Assembly: GCF_017744555.1 (NCBI RefSeq)
Contig: NZ_JAGIBD010000001.1
Coordinates: 186,001-250,000, forward strand
Direction of reading: 5' to 3'
Origin: Cellulomonas sp.
GTDB taxonomy: Bacteria; Actinomycetota; Actinomycetes; Actinomycetales; Cellulomonadaceae
Length of the DNA stretch: 64,000 bases
Part shown: positions 30,289-38,199 of the stretch, in pieces
Layout: each line of letters opens with the position of its first letter
How positions within the stretch are numbered: position 1 is the first letter of the stretch
The notes under the pieces: model-generated
Told to the model about the DNA's origin: nothing
The model's input: the letters and a program-made list of their open reading frames with translations, nothing else
Databases searched by the model: none
Position numbers and translations under genes: made by a program

Positions 30289-30825
30289 CTATCCGCGCGA
30301 CGGGAAGACGCCCTGCAGCGCGATGATGAACGTCAGCGTGAGGTACGGCGGCATGTTGTCGTGCGGCGCCGACCCGCCCGTGACGGACAGCGCGCCCGGC
30401 GACATCGGCCGCGTGCCCGGCGAGGTGCTGTACAGCTGCTCGGTGGTCCGGCCGACCCGGCTCGTGGCCCACGCCGCCGCGGACGGATTGCCCGTGGTCC
30501 CGTTCACGGTCGACCCGACGCCGGTGACCAGGTGGTTGTGCGCCGGCATCTCGGGCTGCACCAGGGTCACGTACTCCGAGCCGACCGTCTCGCCGGGCGA
30601 GTACGACGACAGGGCGGGCCCGTCGCCCCACCCGAGCGGTGAGCGCCCCTGCAGGTCGGGGAGCGCGAACGTCGTCCTGCCGTCGCCGCCGTAGTACGTG
30701 CCGAGCAGCGAGAACAGCGCCGTGTTCTGCGAGATGGGCATGAGCTGGCCGTTGCACAGCGCCCAGCCCGTGGGGGCGAAGTTGCCGGCGAACATGCGGA
30801 TCTCGGCGACGAACGGGTCAGCCAT
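30289..30825 (-). CDS. Phage-tail-collar-domain protein (copy 3 of 3)
   Basis: The 178-aa product has the tail-collar/MdpB layout: VAEIRMFAGNFAPTGWALCNGQLMPISQNTALFSLLG at the N-terminus, YYGGDGRTTFALPDLQGRSPLGWG, a variable middle with MPAHNHL (the H-x-H pair), and the C-terminal MPPYLTLTFIIALQGVFPS. Relatives occur both as phage short-tail-fibre collars and as stand-alone chromosomal proteins ('microcystin-dependent protein'). There is no signal peptide. It is the last gene of a six-gene operon and follows copy 2 by 9 nt. Confidence 0.87.
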   Translation of the reverse strand: MADPFVAEIRMFAGNFAPTGWALCNGQLMPISQNTALFSLLGTYYGGDGRTTFALPDLQGRSPLGWGDGPALSSYSPGETVGSEYVTLVQPEMPAHNHLVTGVGSTVNGTTGNPSAAAWATSRVGRTTEQLYSTSPGTRPMSPGALSVTGGSAPHDNMPPYLTLTFIIALQGVFPSRG

Positions 30826-30834
30826 GGGGGTACC

Positions 30835-31329
30835 TCAGTTCTGGCTCGGGAAGATGCCCTGGAGCGCGATGACGAACGACACCACCAGGTACGGCGGCAT
30901 GTTCGGGTGCGCCTGGCCGCCACCGGTGCTCGCGACGAGCCCGGGTGCCATGACGACCTGGCCGGTCGGGCCGTAGTGGGCGCCCGTCGTGGTGCCGAAG
31001 CGTGCGCCGTCGGGGTGCGTCGTGTTCGCGTCCGCCGCCGCGGCGACGGCGTGCGCGTGCGCCGGGAGCTGGCTGACGCCGAGCGTCACCGCCTCCTCGC
31101 CGCCGCGCTCACCGACCGTGTGACCGGCACCGGTGTGGATCGGGGTGCGTCCCTGCAGGTTGGGCAGGGCGAAGTTCACGCGCCCGTCGCCGCCGTACGT
31201 GGTGCCGAGGATCGAGAACAGCGCCTGGTTCTGGTTGATCGGCAGCAGCTGGCCGTTGCACAGCGCCCAGCCCTTCGGGGCGAAGTTGAAGGACGCCATC
31301 TTGATCTCGCCGATGTACGGGGTCGCCAT
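30835..31329 (-). CDS. Phage-tail-collar-domain protein (copy 2 of 3)
   Basis: The 164-aa paralogue has the same framework: YIGEIKMASFNFAPKGWALCNGQLLPINQNQALFSILG, YGGDGRVNFALPNLQGRTPIHTG, LPAHAHAV and MPPYLVVSFVIALQGIFPSQN. It shares the N- and C-terminal frames with copies 1 and 3, while the central 70 residues differ, as expected if the middle carries a variable receptor-like or partner-binding loop. It sits 9 nt from each neighbour, with ribosome-binding purines in the gaps. Confidence 0.87.
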   Translation of the reverse strand: MATPYIGEIKMASFNFAPKGWALCNGQLLPINQNQALFSILGTTYGGDGRVNFALPNLQGRTPIHTGAGHTVGERGGEEAVTLGVSQLPAHAHAVAAAADANTTHPDGARFGTTTGAHYGPTGQVVMAPGLVASTGGGQAHPNMPPYLVVSFVIALQGIFPSQN

Positions 31330-31338
31330 GGGTGCTCC

Positions 31339-31857
31339 TCAGGTCGGGCTCGGGTAGACGCCGTACAGCGCGATGATGAACGACACCGCGAGCGCCGGGG
31401 ACCGGTTCTCGTGCGGCTGGCTGCCGCCGGTGGGCGTCACGACGTCGGCGGGCATCGGCGCGGTGAACGGCTGGCCCGTCACGAACGCGGGTCCCGCGGA
31501 CGCGGCCCACACGTTGTTGGTCGGCGTCCCCGTGGTCGCCGCGGCGACGGCCGCGACGGGCTGGTGCGTGTGGGGTGGGATCTGCTGCGTCGTGAGCGTG
31601 ACCTGCTCGACGCCGCCCTGCTCGCCGATCACCCGGGTGCTCAGCCCGTTGCTCGTGCCCTGGTGCAGCGGCACGCGTCCCCGCAGGTCGGGCAGGCAGA
31701 ACGTCTCCTGCCCGTCGCCGCCGTAGGTGGTGCCGATGAGGTTGAACAGCGTGTCGTTCTCGGAGATCGGTAGGGTTTGGCCGTCGCAGAACGCCCATCC
31801 GACGGGTGCGAAGCTTCCCGCGAACATCCGGATCTCGCCGATGTACGGCTGGCTCAT
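31339..31857 (-). CDS. Phage-tail-collar-domain protein (copy 1 of 3)
   Basis: The 172-aa paralogue reads QPYIGEIRMFAGSFAPVGWAFCDGQTLPISENDTLFNLIG, YGGDGQETFCLPDLRGRVPLHQG, IPPHTHQPVAAV and LAVSFIIALYGVYPSPT. It overlaps the upstream small protein gene by ATGA at 31854-31857, so translation is coupled. Three successive divergent copies could form a heterotrimer, since collar/short-fibre proteins are trimeric in phages. That is inference. Confidence 0.87.
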   Translation of the reverse strand: MSQPYIGEIRMFAGSFAPVGWAFCDGQTLPISENDTLFNLIGTTYGGDGQETFCLPDLRGRVPLHQGTSNGLSTRVIGEQGGVEQVTLTTQQIPPHTHQPVAAVAAATTGTPTNNVWAASAGPAFVTGQPFTAPMPADVVTPTGGSQPHENRSPALAVSFIIALYGVYPSPT

Positions 31858-32156
31858 GCGGGACCTCCCGGCGTGGGGTCGGCGGCGACGACGAATGTCG
31901 CGGTGAGGGTCGTGGCGTCCTCGGTCGCGGCGGTGGGGACCACGAAGACGGCCTGCTCGCCGGCGCCGGGCACGTCGAGCACGTAGGTGCCCTGGCCGCG
32001 GCCGGCGGGGCCGCGGAACGTGAGCTCCCACGAGCGCCAGCCGCCGGTCTCGACGACATCGGTGCAGGTGGCGAGCGTCCAACGCTCGCCCGGCTGCACG
32101 GTGAGCTCGGTCCCGACGGCGGCGTGCCAGTCGGCCCAGCCGGCGGCGCGCGTCAC
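31854..32156 (-). CDS. Small beta-rich protein of the DUF6916 type (cytoplasmic copy)
   Basis: The 100-aa product starts at GTG 32156 and reads VTRAAGWADWHAAVGTELTVQPGERWTLATCTDVVE, then GQGTYVLDVPGAGEQAVFVVPTA. The pattern (GERW..., F/GP..., GTYVLD..., FVVP, LTATFVVA) matches the larger secreted-like copy at 32656-33033. I recall such proteins being named DUF6916 and occurring beside tail-collar genes, but this family name is from memory. No signal peptide is seen. It is coupled to the collar gene downstream (ATGA) and overlaps the GNAT gene by 4 nt. Confidence 0.72.
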   Translation of the reverse strand: MTRAAGWADWHAAVGTELTVQPGERWTLATCTDVVETGGWRSWELTFRGPAGRGQGTYVLDVPGAGEQAVFVVPTAATEDATTLTATFVVAADPTPGGPA

Positions 32157-32656
32157 GGGCGGGCCTCCATCGGCACGTCGACGCCGGTCTCGTCGAGGGC
32201 GACGAAGCCGAGCCGCTCGTACAGCCGCCGCGCACGGTTGTCGGCCCGGACGCTGAGCCGCACGGTGGCACCGGCGGCCGCTGCCTCGTCCAGCAGGCCG
32301 CGCAGCACGGCGGTGCCGAGCCCGCGGCCCTGGTGCGCGGGGAGCACGGCAAGGTCGACGACGTGCAGCGCGCCGAAGGTCCGGTGCACGAGCACGCGGC
32401 CCACGGGGGTGTTGTCGACCGTGAGCACGCGGTCGTCGGCGCCCGGGTAGGACGTCGCGTACGCGCGCTCGCGGGCCGTGTGCTGCTGCGCGAGGAACGC
32501 GTCGGCCGTGCGCTCGTCCCACCCGAACGCGGCGACCTCGCGCGCCCGGCCGGCCGCGTGCAGCGCCGCGAGGAAGGGCGCGTCGTCGGGCGTGGCGGTG
32601 CGGGTGGCCGTGCGGGTGGCCGTGCGGGTGGTGGTGCGCGTCGCGAGCGTGGGCAT
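32153..32656 (-). CDS. GNAT-family N-acetyltransferase within the tail-collar operon
   Basis: The 167-aa protein has a GNAT core: FLAALHAAGRAREVAAF, VLTVDNTPVGRVLVHRTFGALHVVDLAVLPAHQGRGLGTAVLRGLL (acetyl-CoA pyrophosphate loop HQGRGLGT) and YERLGFVALDE at the end. The first 20 residues contain a tandem TRTA repeat coded by three 12-bp DNA repeats. It may modify a protein or sugar partner of the operon. The target is unknown. It overlaps both neighbours by 4 and 1 nt. Confidence 0.87.
   Translation of the reverse strand: MPTLATRTTTRTATRTATRTATPDDAPFLAALHAAGRAREVAAFGWDERTADAFLAQQHTARERAYATSYPGADDRVLTVDNTPVGRVLVHRTFGALHVVDLAVLPAHQGRGLGTAVLRGLLDEAAAAGATVRLSVRADNRARRLYERLGFVALDETGVDVPMEARP
32598..32633. 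repeat. Three tandem 12-bp repeats in the GNAT gene
   Basis: Two identical units (GTGCGGGTGGCC at 32598 and 32610) and a third with two changes (32622) encode the TRTA repeats near the N-terminus of the acetyltransferase on the minus strand. Confidence 0.85.
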
Positions 32657-33033
32657 CAGGCGGTCCGGACGACGACGGCCTCGAGCTGCCGGCGCTCGGC
32701 GCCCACCGGCCCCAGGTACAGGTCGAGGTCGCCCGACGGGTGGCTCAGCGTGCGGATGGCACCCGGGAGGGCGTCGGTCGAGCCTGTGCCGAACCGCAGC
32801 GCGAACGCGTCGGCCCGCGGGCGGCCTCCGTCGGGGCCGGTCACGGCGTCGAGCACGAGCGTGTGGGTCCGCCCGTCGGCCGTCACCCGGAACCGCTCGC
32901 CGACCAGCGGCGTGAGCGCGTCCAGCTCGAGCGGGACCTGGCGGCGGGCCACGTCGAGGCCCACGGCGGAGGCGACCGCACCGGCGGCGACGACCCCGGA
33001 ACCGGCGATCAGCACGGTGCGGCGCGTGAGCAC
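32656..33033 (-). CDS. DUF6916-type protein with Tat/Sec-like N-terminus
   Basis: The 125-aa product begins MLTRRTVLIAGSGVVAAGAV: a twin-Arg pair followed by a hydrophobic stretch, as in Tat signal peptides or membrane anchors. It continues VGERFRVTADGRTHTLVLDAV, DAFALRFGTGSTDALPGAIRTL and GDLDLYLGPVGAERRQLEAVVV, which aligns by pattern with the 100-aa protein at 31854-32156. It is the first gene of the collar operon and its promoter faces that of the 1173-aa wall protein. Confidence 0.72.
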   Translation of the reverse strand: MLTRRTVLIAGSGVVAAGAVASAVGLDVARRQVPLELDALTPLVGERFRVTADGRTHTLVLDAVTGPDGGRPRADAFALRFGTGSTDALPGAIRTLSHPSGDLDLYLGPVGAERRQLEAVVVRTA

Positions 33034-33071
33034 GACAAGGACCTCGACTTCCGGGGGGATGGACCGGGGCG

Positions 33072-33129
33072 AGCGTACGAGGATTCACCCGTGGCGCCCG
33101 CCAGCGCGGCGGGTGAATCCTCTTACAGT
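33072..33129. promoter_or_regulatory. Symmetrical divergent promoter with two copies of a 13-bp element
   Basis: Two perfect 13-bp inverted arms, GAGGATTCACCCG (33079-33091) and CGGGTGAATCCTC (33110-33122), are 18 nt apart. One nt beyond each arm lies a -10-like hexamer facing outward: TACGCT on the minus strand (33072-33077) for the collar operon and TACAGT on the plus strand (33124-33129), 7 nt before the GTG of the Ig-repeat gene. Each gene therefore has the same element directly upstream of its -10 box. A shared activator, repressor or alternative sigma factor could read both. Confidence 0.7.
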
Positions 33130-33136
33130 TGCGGCC

Positions 33137-36100
33137 GTGCCCCCCGCAACGGTCCTTGGTCCCGTGCGCCCTGCGACCGCCCTGGTCCTGGTCGCGGCCC
33201 TCTCGCTGTCAGCCGCGCCGGCCGCGCTCGCGGCACCGCCGACCACGTACTCCGTGACAGTGACCTCGGACTTCGCCGTGGACGGGGCGTGCGACGACGG
33301 TCAGGCGGGGCTCTCGCTGCGCGAGGCGATCTGCCTCGCAACCCAAGACGACGCGTCCGTGGTGGCTCTCCCCGCCGGCACGTTCACCCTGTCGGCGGGT
33401 CCCCTGCGGGTGAACCCGTCGAAGGCGATCGACCTCACGCTCGCCGGCGCGGGTGCGGGCTCGACCGTGATCGACGCGCACGGGGCCTCGCGCGTGCTCG
33501 ACCTCGACGAGACGCTGCGCGGCGGCGTCGACGTCACGGTCTCCGGCATGACGCTCACGGGCGGCGCGCCGCGCGTCTCGGACGTCACGTACGGCGGCGG
33601 CGCGATCATCGCGGGGTCGGGTACGCCCGGCGCCGAGGACTCCCTCACGCTCACCGACTGCGCGGTCACGAACAGCCGGAACCTGCCCACGGGCGTCACG
33701 TCCGGCACGGCCGACGCGATGGGCGGCGCCGTGCAGATGACCGGCGGCGCTCTGACGATCCAGCGCTGCACGTTCTCCGGCAACACGTCCGTCGACGCCG
33801 CGGGCGGTGCGGTCGCGTTCCTCGGCGTCGGCGGCACCGACCGGCTCACGGTCGACGCGTCGACGTTCCGGCAGAACTCCGTCACCGGGTCGGCGGCCGC
33901 GGGCGTGGTCGGCGGGGCGGGGCTGTTCGTCTACGGCGGTGCTCCCGTCACGTCGGTGACCGGCACGCTCTTCGCGCAGAACACCGCGACGACGCAGTCC
34001 GCGTCGCCCGCCGAGGGCGGCGCGCTGCGCGTCGACGCCGGCACAGCGACCGTCGTCGCGAGCGCGTTCGACGGCAACACCACGACGAACGGCGCCACGA
34101 CGGCGGGCGACGCGGTGCGCGGAACGGTCCCGACGGGCAGCTGGTTCGGGTGCGCATCGGCGGACGCGACGTGCGACCGCGTCGGCGGCACGGTGCCCGT
34201 GGCGCCGGTCGGGCTCACGCTCACCGCGACCCCGACCATCGACCTGACCGGCCACGCGGTCGCGCTCGACGCCGCGTTCCGGACGTCGGGCGGCGGTGTG
34301 CCGGACGCCGACCTGCTGGCGGCGCTCCGCCTGCTCGGCCCGGCGGTGTGGTCGGCGGCGAACGGCACGGCGACGGGTGCGACGACGATCGACGCGACCG
34401 GTCACCTGAGCGGCTCGTTCACGATCGGCACGACGAACGGCCTGCCCACCGTGACGGTCGCGGGCTCGTCCGCGCAGGCGTCGGTGACCCGGGCGGTGCC
34501 CGCGAGCATCGTCGCGAGCCCGACCAGCACCACGGTCGCCGAGGGGGCCGTCGCGACGTTCACCGCCTCCGCGTCCGGCGTGCCCGCGCCGGACCTGCAG
34601 TGGTACAGCGCCCCGGCCGGCTCGGGCACGTTCACCGAGCTCACCGGGAAGACGGGCGGCACGCTCGCCGTGACGGCCGACCGGACCCTCGACGGCACGC
34701 AGTACATGGCCCGTGCGTACAACGACTTCACCACCTGGCCGCCGGGCGCCCCGACGTCGGTCGCGACGCTGACGGTGCTGTGGGGCCCGACGGTCAGCGC
34801 GACCCCGCAGGCCACGACGGTCGTCGCCGGGTCGGACGCGACGTTCACGGTCGCCGCGATCGGCAACCCGGCGCCGACGGTCGCGTGGCAGACGTCGCCC
34901 GACGGCTCAGCGTGGACGACCGTGCCCGCGCAGACCGGCACGACGTACACGCGCACGACGACCTCGGCCGACGACGGGTTGCGGGTCCGGGCCGTCCTCA
35001 CGGGTGCCTCGACGGTGACGACGAGCGCCGCGGTCCTGACAGTGCAGACCCCGCCGACCGCCGTGACGTCGGGAGACCTGACCGTCGCGGACGCCGGCAC
35101 GGCGACGTTCACCGCGACCGTCACCGGGAGCCCGGCGCCCACGCTCGTCTGGCAGCGCCTGCAGTCGGGAACCTGGACGGACCTGGCTGGCGAGACGGGC
35201 ACCACGCTCACCGTGACCGCCACCCCGTCCCTCGACGGCGCCCAGTACCGCGCGGTCGTCTCGTCCACGCTGGTCAGCGGCCCGGCGAGCGCGACCAGCA
35301 CGCCGGCGACGCTGCACGTGCTGTGGGGCCCGAGCATCAGCGCGCAGCCGTCCGCCACGACGACGGTCGCGGGTGCGGACGCCACGTTCACGGCGTCGGC
35401 GACGGGCAACCCGGCGCCGACCGTGCAGTGGCAGTCCTCGGCGGACGCGGGCGGCAGCTGGACGCCGATCGCCGGCGCGACGAGCACGACGTACACGCGG
35501 ACGACGGCCGCCGGTGACGACGGTCTGCTGGTGAGGGCGGTCTTCACGGGCGCCGGGACCGCGACGACGTCCGCCGTCGCGCTCACGGTGCAGGACGGGC
35601 CGGTGATCACCGACCAGCCCGACGCCGTGACGGTCGACGCCGGCACGACCGCGACGTACACCGTCGCGGTCGCGGGCAACCCGGCTCCGACGCTGCAGTG
35701 GCAGGTGCTGTCCGGCGGCTCGTGGACCGACCTCGCCGGCGAGACCGGGGCGACGCTGTCGTTCACGGCCACCGCGAGCGGCACGTACCGGGTCGTGGCG
35801 ACCAACGTCGTCGGCTCCGTCGCCTCGACCCCGGCTGCTCTCGTGGTGCTGGCGCCCCCGACCGTGACCGACCCGTCCGACGCTGCGACGCACCCGGGTG
35901 CCGCGGTGACGTTCGCCGTCGACGTCACGGGGACGCCGACGCCCGCCGTCGGCTGGGAGACGTCGCCCGACGGCGTCACGTGGACCTCGGTGCCCGGTCC
36001 GTCGAGCACGACGCTCACGCTCACGCCGACCCTCGCCGACGACGGCCTGCAGGTCCGGGCCGTCGCGACCGCACCGCTCGTCGGCGGTGCCGCGACCGTC

Positions 36101-36658
36101 CGCAGCGCGGCCGCGACGCTCACGGTCGTCGACCTCCCGGCGCTCGCGCCGGGCACGACGCCTGCGGCGCCCGTCGCGGCGGTGGCGGGCGCGCCGGTGC
36201 ACCTGTCGTGGGTCGTGCTGTCGTCGGGCGGGACGCCGGCCTGGTCCGTGTCGCGCGACGGCGGCAGCACGTGGAGCCCCGCGCCTGCGTCCTTCCGGCT
36301 CGGGTCCGTGACCGGCGTCGGGCTCGTGCAGGGCCTGCGCGCCGCGGCGCCGCCCGCGACCCGGACCGCGTACACCGCCGACTTCGCGCCCGCGCTCGCG
36401 GACGACGGGATGCTCGTGCGGCTCGTCGTGACGAACGCGGCGGGGTCGACGACGTTCGGTCCGGTAGGGGTGCACGTGGCCGCGCCGGTCGTTCCGGCGG
36501 CATCGCCGGCGCCGAGCGCGTCGACGTCAGCCGGTGCCACGCGCGCCGCGCTGTCGAGCACCGGGTTCGACGTCTGGCCGACGGTGGGTCTCGCGGTGCT
36601 GCTCGTCGCGCTCGGGGCGGCCGGGGTCACGGCCGTGCGGCGCCGGCGGGACGCCTGA
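33137..36658 (+). CDS. Large wall-anchored protein: beta-helix domain plus Ig-like repeats, LSSTG sorting signal
   Basis: The 1173-aa protein starts at a leaderless GTG 33137. It has a signal peptide (ending ALAAPPTTYS, about residue 30). Residues 30 to about 370 are a right-handed parallel beta-helix type domain (SLREAICLATQDDASVVALPAG, LTLTDCAVTNSR, LTIQRCTFSGNTS, LTVDASTFRQNS). From about residue 455 there are seven Ig-like modules, starting near 455, 549, 638, 730, 820, 905 and 1000, each with the AxFTxxAxGxPxPxxxW pattern. The C-terminus has LSSTG at residue 1139, a hydrophobic helix and RRRRD. It is probably linked to the cell wall by a class E-like sortase and may be an adhesin. Confidence 0.85.
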   Translation: MPPATVLGPVRPATALVLVAALSLSAAPAALAAPPTTYSVTVTSDFAVDGACDDGQAGLSLREAICLATQDDASVVALPAGTFTLSAGPLRVNPSKAIDLTLAGAGAGSTVIDAHGASRVLDLDETLRGGVDVTVSGMTLTGGAPRVSDVTYGGGAIIAGSGTPGAEDSLTLTDCAVTNSRNLPTGVTSGTADAMGGAVQMTGGALTIQRCTFSGNTSVDAAGGAVAFLGVGGTDRLTVDASTFRQNSVTGSAAAGVVGGAGLFVYGGAPVTSVTGTLFAQNTATTQSASPAEGGALRVDAGTATVVASAFDGNTTTNGATTAGDAVRGTVPTGSWFGCASADATCDRVGGTVPVAPVGLTLTATPTIDLTGHAVALDAAFRTSGGGVPDADLLAALRLLGPAVWSAANGTATGATTIDATGHLSGSFTIGTTNGLPTVTVAGSSAQASVTRAVPASIVASPTSTTVAEGAVATFTASASGVPAPDLQWYSAPAGSGTFTELTGKTGGTLAVTADRTLDGTQYMARAYNDFTTWPPGAPTSVATLTVLWGPTVSATPQATTVVAGSDATFTVAAIGNPAPTVAWQTSPDGSAWTTVPAQTGTTYTRTTTSADDGLRVRAVLTGASTVTTSAAVLTVQTPPTAVTSGDLTVADAGTATFTATVTGSPAPTLVWQRLQSGTWTDLAGETGTTLTVTATPSLDGAQYRAVVSSTLVSGPASATSTPATLHVLWGPSISAQPSATTTVAGADATFTASATGNPAPTVQWQSSADAGGSWTPIAGATSTTYTRTTAAGDDGLLVRAVFTGAGTATTSAVALTVQDGPVITDQPDAVTVDAGTTATYTVAVAGNPAPTLQWQVLSGGSWTDLAGETGATLSFTATASGTYRVVATNVVGSVASTPAALVVLAPPTVTDPSDAATHPGAAVTFAVDVTGTPTPAVGWETSPDGVTWTSVPGPSSTTLTLTPTLADDGLQVRAVATAPLVGGAATVRSAAATLTVVDLPALAPGTTPAAPVAAVAGAPVHLSWVVLSSGGTPAWSVSRDGGSTWSPAPASFRLGSVTGVGLVQGLRAAAPPATRTAYTADFAPALADDGMLVRLVVTNAAGSTTFGPVGVHVAAPVVPAASPAPSASTSAGATRAALSSTGFDVWPTVGLAVLLVALGAAGVTAVRRRRDA

Positions 36659-36724
36659 CCCCGGGCGTCGGTCCACAGTCCGGACGGCCCGCGTCTGCGT
36701 GGTCCGGGAGCTCGTCGCGCGGCC

Positions 36725-36730
36725 TAGACT
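36725..36730 (+). promoter_or_regulatory. -10 box of the GNAT gene at 36738, leaderless
   Basis: TAGACT is followed by 7 nt and the GTG start, in line with other leaderless starts in the window. Confidence 0.5.
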
Positions 36731-36737
36731 CCGCGCC

Positions 36738-37436
36738 GTGCACCCGGACCTGACGCTCGACGACGTCCTCGACAACCCCGCCTGGTTCTCGCTCACGGGC
36801 GTCCATGCGCACCTGTCGGAGGGGTCGGGCGGTGCCCGGCGTTTCCGTCCGACGGTGTCGCCGTTCACGGCGCTGCGGGACGTCGCGGACCTCGACGCGT
36901 GGGCCGACCTGGCCGCCCTGGTCGGTCCCGGCGTGCAGGTGCCGGTGACGAACGCGCCCGAGGAGCTGCCCGACGGCTGGGTGCGCGGCTGGTCGCTGCC
37001 CGGCGTGCAGATGGTCGCGACCGACGCCGTCGCGGACGCGCCCGACGAGGAGTCCGTGGTGCTCGGCGCCGACGACGTGCCCGACATGCTCGCGCTGACC
37101 GGCCGCACCGAGCCGGGGCCGTTCGCCCCCGAGACCTACCTCATGGGGACGTACCGCGGCATCCGGCGGGACGGGCGGCTCGTCGCGATGGCGGGGGAGC
37201 GGCTGCGGCCCGGCGGCGCCACCGAGATCAGCGCGGTGTGCACCGACGAGGAGGTACGGGGGCAGGGGCTCGCGACGCGTCTGGTGCTCGCGGTGGCGCA
37301 CGGGATCCGGGAGCGCGGCGAGGTGCCGTTCCTGCACGCGTCCGCGCAGAACGAGCGGGCCATCCGGCTGTACCGGTCCCTCGGGTTCGAGGTGCGCCGG
37401 ACCGTGGTGTTCGGCACGGTGCACACGCCCGCCTGA
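36738..37436 (+). CDS. GNAT-family N-acetyltransferase
   Basis: The 232-aa protein has an N-terminal helical region (HPDLTLDDVLDNPAWFSLTGVHAHL), the middle DEESVVLGADDVPDMLALTGRTEPGPF, and a C-terminal GNAT domain with LVAMAGERLRPGGATEISAVCT, the acetyl-CoA loop DEEVRGQGLATRLVL and RLYRSLGFEVRRTVVFG. This larger N-terminally extended type acts on unknown substrates. GTG 36738 is favoured by the leaderless -10 box. The ORF stays open upstream without conserved sequence. Confidence 0.85.
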   Translation: MHPDLTLDDVLDNPAWFSLTGVHAHLSEGSGGARRFRPTVSPFTALRDVADLDAWADLAALVGPGVQVPVTNAPEELPDGWVRGWSLPGVQMVATDAVADAPDEESVVLGADDVPDMLALTGRTEPGPFAPETYLMGTYRGIRRDGRLVAMAGERLRPGGATEISAVCTDEEVRGQGLATRLVLAVAHGIRERGEVPFLHASAQNERAIRLYRSLGFEVRRTVVFGTVHTPA

Positions 37437-37444
37437 CACCGCCG

Positions 37445-37616
37445 TGGTGCCACGGTGGCACCAGTGGTGCCGCACACGGGGCTATCGCAGCGCCGGGGGT
37501 GTCGCGCGGTGTCAACCCTGACCTGGGGTTTCGTGGCGCGCACGCCCCTGCGACACCACTCGACGTCATCCATGGCACCAGAGCACTTGCGATGACACCA
37601 TTAGTGGTGTCATAGT
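37445..37616 (+). promoter_or_regulatory. Operator array and leaderless promoter of the RHH-DUF4097-ABC operon
   Basis: The 186-nt gap before 37623 holds many copies of a TGRCACCA/TGGTGYCA half-site. One inverted pair is at 37445-37452 and 37456-37463 (TGGTGCCA, 3-nt centre, TGGCACCA). A second has arms ATGACACCA (37592-37600) and TGGTGTCAT (37605-37613) around TTAG. Single half-sites lie near 37465, 37508, 37552 and 37573. CATAGT (37611-37616) is a -10 box 6 nt before ATG 37623 and overlaps the second palindrome, so a bound regulator would block the promoter. The operon's own ribbon-helix-helix protein is the obvious candidate. Confidence 0.68.
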
Positions 37617-37622
37617 GACGTC

Positions 37623-38141
37623 ATGGACCTGACGAGATATGTCGACGAGCTGCAGCACCAGCTCGCCACCGCAGCCGCCGCAGGCGGGGACGAGGCACGT
37701 GAGCTCGCCGACCGTCTGACGGCCCCGCTCGACGCCGCCGCCCGGCTCGTCCTGCTCGACGCGCTCTCGACCGCGGCGAACGAGATCACCGCCGAGCTCG
37801 CACCCGGCTCCGTCGACGTGCGGCTCCGCGGCCGCGAGCCCGAGTTCGTCGTCACCCCGGCCCCCGTCCCCGTCTTCGAGGATGCGGCGCCGGTGGTCGT
37901 CGAGCCGTCGCGGCCGGCGCTGCTCGACCCCGACGACGTGAGCACGACCCGCACCACGCTGCGGCTCCCCGACCAGCTCAAGGCCCAGGTGGAGGACGCC
38001 GCCGCTCGTGAGGGCGTGTCGGTCAACACCTGGCTCGTCCGGGCCGTCGCGGCCGCGCTCCAGCCCGTCGCGCCCGCACCCGTTCCCGCGCAGACCCGCA
38101 GCACGAGCACCTCCGGTCGCCTGACCGGCTGGGTGCGCTGA
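37623..38141 (+). CDS. Ribbon-helix-helix (CopG/Arc-like) DNA-binding protein
   Basis: The 172-aa protein has an N-terminal helical half (RYVDELQHQLATAAAAGGDEARELADRLTAPLDAAARLVLLDAL) and a C-terminal ribbon-helix-helix domain: RTTLRLPDQLKAQVEDAAAREGVSVNTWLVRAVAAAL (about residues 115-150). HicB/CopG-type proteins bind palindromes as dimers of dimers. It is the first gene of an operon with DUF4097 and an ABC transporter, and sits right after a perfect 9-bp-arm palindrome. Autoregulation is inferred. Confidence 0.82.
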   Translation: MDLTRYVDELQHQLATAAAAGGDEARELADRLTAPLDAAARLVLLDALSTAANEITAELAPGSVDVRLRGREPEFVVTPAPVPVFEDAAPVVVEPSRPALLDPDDVSTTRTTLRLPDQLKAQVEDAAAREGVSVNTWLVRAVAAALQPVAPAPVPAQTRSTSTSGRLTGWVR

Positions 38142-38199
38142 CCGCCAGCACCGCACATCCCGCCCCGGCAGGGGCGCCACCAGGACACGAGGACCCACC

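Noticed and set aside
30289..33033. The tail-collar operon as part of a prophage.
   Set aside because: No capsid, portal, terminase, integrase or lysis gene lies within reach, codon use fits the chromosome, and the operon has chromosomal-style coupling and promoter. It is kept as a possible cellular system.
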